Source of the DNA: Sipunculus nudus
Taxonomy: Eukaryota; Annelida; Sipuncula; Golfingiida; Sipunculidae
NCBI GenBank assembly: GCA_026874595.1
Contig: CM049311.1
Span: 54,441,676-54,505,675, forward strand
Direction: 5' to 3'
Length of the DNA stretch: 64,000 nucleotides
Positions 61,971 to 64,000 of this stretch are shown piece after piece (positions within the stretch are counted from its first letter, which is position 1; every line of letters starts with the position of its first letter). A program made the position numbers and the translations under genes. A model generated the notes under the pieces. The model did no database searches, was not told where the DNA came from, and worked only from the letters and a program-made list of their open reading frames with translations.

Positions 61971-62943
61971 ACAGACGGACGACGGACAGAGAGTGATCGC
62001 TATAGCTCAGATGACTTTCAGTCAGCTGAGCTAAAAATGCCCAATTTCAGGCTGATATATCAAATTCCTCTGTAGAAATAAGCAGGCACATGCACTGTGC
62101 AAAAGTCAATGTACGTGGCACAACCTGTCTTGTAAATGAGAATACCATCAAAGACACATAGACAGGTCAAAATATCAGTCCAATACATCAAACTTCCTCA
62201 GGGTTTGATGAACTGGGCTGACAAGGCTAAGGTGAGTAAGGCAGTTGCCCCCTAGTGACCTGTGACAGACTGCTGCCTCAAGCTACTGCACTGAGTGAAC
62301 TCTTGACCTGCACCTGGCTAGACTGAGTGAACTTAGACCTGTACCTGGCTGCACTGAGTGAACTCTTGACCTGTTGCATAATCTGACACAGTTGGCAGTC
62401 TGCCAAAGCTATAAATAGATTCAGGCTGATCTTTGGTGCCAAATATGATGCAGTGAGCAGTCTGCCAAAGCTATAAATAGAATGCAGCTACTGCACTGAG
62501 TGAACTCTTGACCTTTACCTGGCTGTATTTCTTCCAGTCCTGGCACTGTGCCAAAACTATTTATAGAGCTGACATCATCTTGGCTAATGGCCAACATAAA
62601 GGCACTGGCAATCTGCCAACGGTACCAAGTGGTGCCATCTGAACACAAAAGTGGTCCCTACTTGAAATAACTTTGAAATTTATTTTCCCAATACAAAATG
62701 CTTTTCAGCTGACTTTTTATAAAAAAGAAATCAGGAATATATGTAAAATTATTACGGATGCATACTGAATGCAAAATTAAAATACAGATATTACTCATTG
62801 ATGGTAAATTCTTGAATTAAGTTGAGTAGGGGTACCATTAATTTATAATCCACGTACAGTTGTCTTTATATATCCACAGAGAGCTGAATATCCATGATTG
62901 TAACATTGCCTGGTATGATGAATAACTTAAATCATAAATCTAA

Positions 62944-64000
62944 TTAGCTCAGCTGACTATAAGTCATCTGAGCTATAGTCATGGTCCATTGTCCGTCGTC
63001 CGTCCGTCTGTCTGTCCGTCCGTCCGTCTGTCTGGATGTCCTTCTGTAAGACTGGCACGTTTCGACACCGTTGGACCTACGAATCTGAATTTCGGCATAC
63101 AGTTAGATGTCCCCATAATCTCCTACCATGCCAAAAATTGGGTCAATAGGACTTCGTTCCTTTGAGATATTAAGGAAAAGCCTCAATTTTTTATTAGAAA
63201 TCTATTTTCACACTTCAGGACTGCCTAATATCAAAACCACTCATCTGGTTTTCTTCATATTTACCATAAATATTCCTCTATATAGTTCCTATGTACATGC
63301 CAGATATTAAGTCAGTATTATATAATTTAAAAAAGTTATTGGCCCAAACATAATGCACTTTGTAAAAAAATCAGGAAGATATTTTGTCACTTAAGACCCA
63401 AAGTGTTAAAGGTAGGGACTTTTTTCCAGTAATACAACTTTAATTAATCAAAATTTAATTGTATACCAAAAATTAGATCAAAATCTGTTAAATTTTTTTA
63501 GATATTGGCAAAAATATAAAATTGGTACCTTAAATTTTGCCCAACTTTTTTTCCTGTAAGTACTGTGGATTTAATTTTCACACCATGTATACATAAGGAT
63601 TTAATCTGTTAAAATCTGAAATTTGAAAATAAAAGCTGCAAAATTAGGCTAGTTATTGAATTTTTCTGGAGGCTCTTGTTGTATTCCCTTACATTGTCAA
63701 GCAGTCCACTTTGATGACTGTAGGTCATTCAGTGCACATCTCTATGCTCCCCAGGCTGTTGACATAATTTTAGATGTCCCCAAAATCTCCCACCATACCG
63801 AAAATTGGGTCATTAGGACTTTGTTCCTTCGAGATATTAAGGAAAAAACTCTGTTTTCCATAAAAAAAAAGCCATTGTTACACTTCAAGGCTGCCTAATA
63901 TCAAAACCACTGATCTGTTTTTTATCGTATTTAGTATTCACATTCTTTTATACATTTTCTATGAACATACCAAAAATTAGGTCAGTATTGAGTATTATTT
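62944..64000 (-). mobile_element. Family-1 element, partial (runs off the window)
   Basis: It reads in from its CTAA end (TTAGCTCAGCTGAC) and is the reverse complement of 12732-13803 to the last base, including both ~670-bp modules and the GTCC-type simple repeat (62997-63030). Here the CTAA is followed by TTAGATT rather than AAAA. Confidence 0.8.

Larger units (their letters stand above)
58128..62037 (+). mobile_element. Family-1 element nested in a family-2 copy (3.9 kb)
   Basis: Left end: ACAAG, the 14-bp palindrome TGACCCATGGGTCA (58133-58146) and GCTCAGCTGA (58151-58160). Right end: TCAGCTGAGC (62022-62031) and TAAAAA. The interior is two tandem module arrays. Short ORFs such as 58809-59048 and 59096-59326 are just repeat units read in frame. 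No transposase. Confidence 0.7.
57768..62650 (+). mobile_element. Family-2 copy, inverted and interrupted
   Basis: It begins AACAAGG, the palindrome AGGCCTACAGGCCT (57772-57785) and GCGAACCTGTG (57789-57799). To 58127 it is the reverse complement of 30394-30050. The match resumes at 62038 ('tgcccaatttcaggctgatatatcaaa') and runs to about 62530, covering the reverse complement of about 30160-29700. The distal end is missing. It is interrupted at 58128-62037 by a family-1 element. Confidence 0.65.

Overview
This is animal nuclear DNA, most likely from a bivalve mollusc. It is AT-rich, its genes are broken by kilobase introns with GT/AG borders, and it is dense in repeats of the central-tandem-repeat type that bivalves carry. 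There are no bacterial operons, rRNA genes or CRISPR arrays. Almost every short ORF is chance or repeat-derived. Two real protein-coding genes can be reconstructed.

The first is an SH3BGRL-family gene (small thioredoxin-fold adaptor). It runs on the minus strand from an ATG at 16869 through four coding exons to a stop at 7908 and gives a 117-residue protein. The second is an orthologue of LCA5 (lebercilin, a ciliary coiled-coil protein). It runs on the plus strand from an ATG at 32979 through seven coding exons to a stop at 52767 and gives about 892 residues. The two are transcribed away from each other. As I recall the human map, LCA5 lies beside SH3BGRL2 at 6q14.1 and LCA5L lies beside SH3BGR at 21q22.2, both head-to-head, so this looks like an ancient linked pair that survived in both vertebrate duplicates. 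The interval between the genes holds a TATA-like box for SH3BGRL (about 17.02 kb) and an X-box (RFX) match at 21.09 kb with a usable splice donor at 21.26 kb. The latter is a candidate promoter and non-coding first exon for LCA5.

Layout: 1-7.9 kb is AT-rich non-coding DNA with a tRNA-derived SINE head, a three-copy repeat and CTCF-like motifs. 7.9-16.9 kb is SH3BGRL, with a 3.1-kb mobile element in intron 2. 17.1-19.3 kb holds two short hAT-like elements with 8-bp target duplications. 20.4-20.6 kb holds a tRNA-like fragment and a GC-rich double hairpin. 21.7-24.0 kb is a decayed 5'-truncated LINE. 24.6-26.2 kb is a GC-rich retroelement ORF1 fragment. 27.2-30.4 kb is a complete 3.2-kb mobile element. 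31.26-31.86 kb is a 27-bp minisatellite. 32.9-53.15 kb is LCA5, with a pogo-like element in intron 1 and a 41-bp array in intron 1. 53.5-55.2 kb is a 35-bp minisatellite just past the LCA5 poly(A) signal. 56.85-64.0 kb is nested mobile elements.

The most unusual non-genic signal is that two element families with unrelated bodies share the same end plan: AACAAG, a 12-14 bp palindrome, a motif M at one end, and the inverted M followed by CTAA(AAA) at the other. One copy sits inside a copy of the other family, and the empty site can be read: insertion was between A and T with no target duplication. Their internal modules repeatedly carry the palindrome GGTGGCGCCACC.
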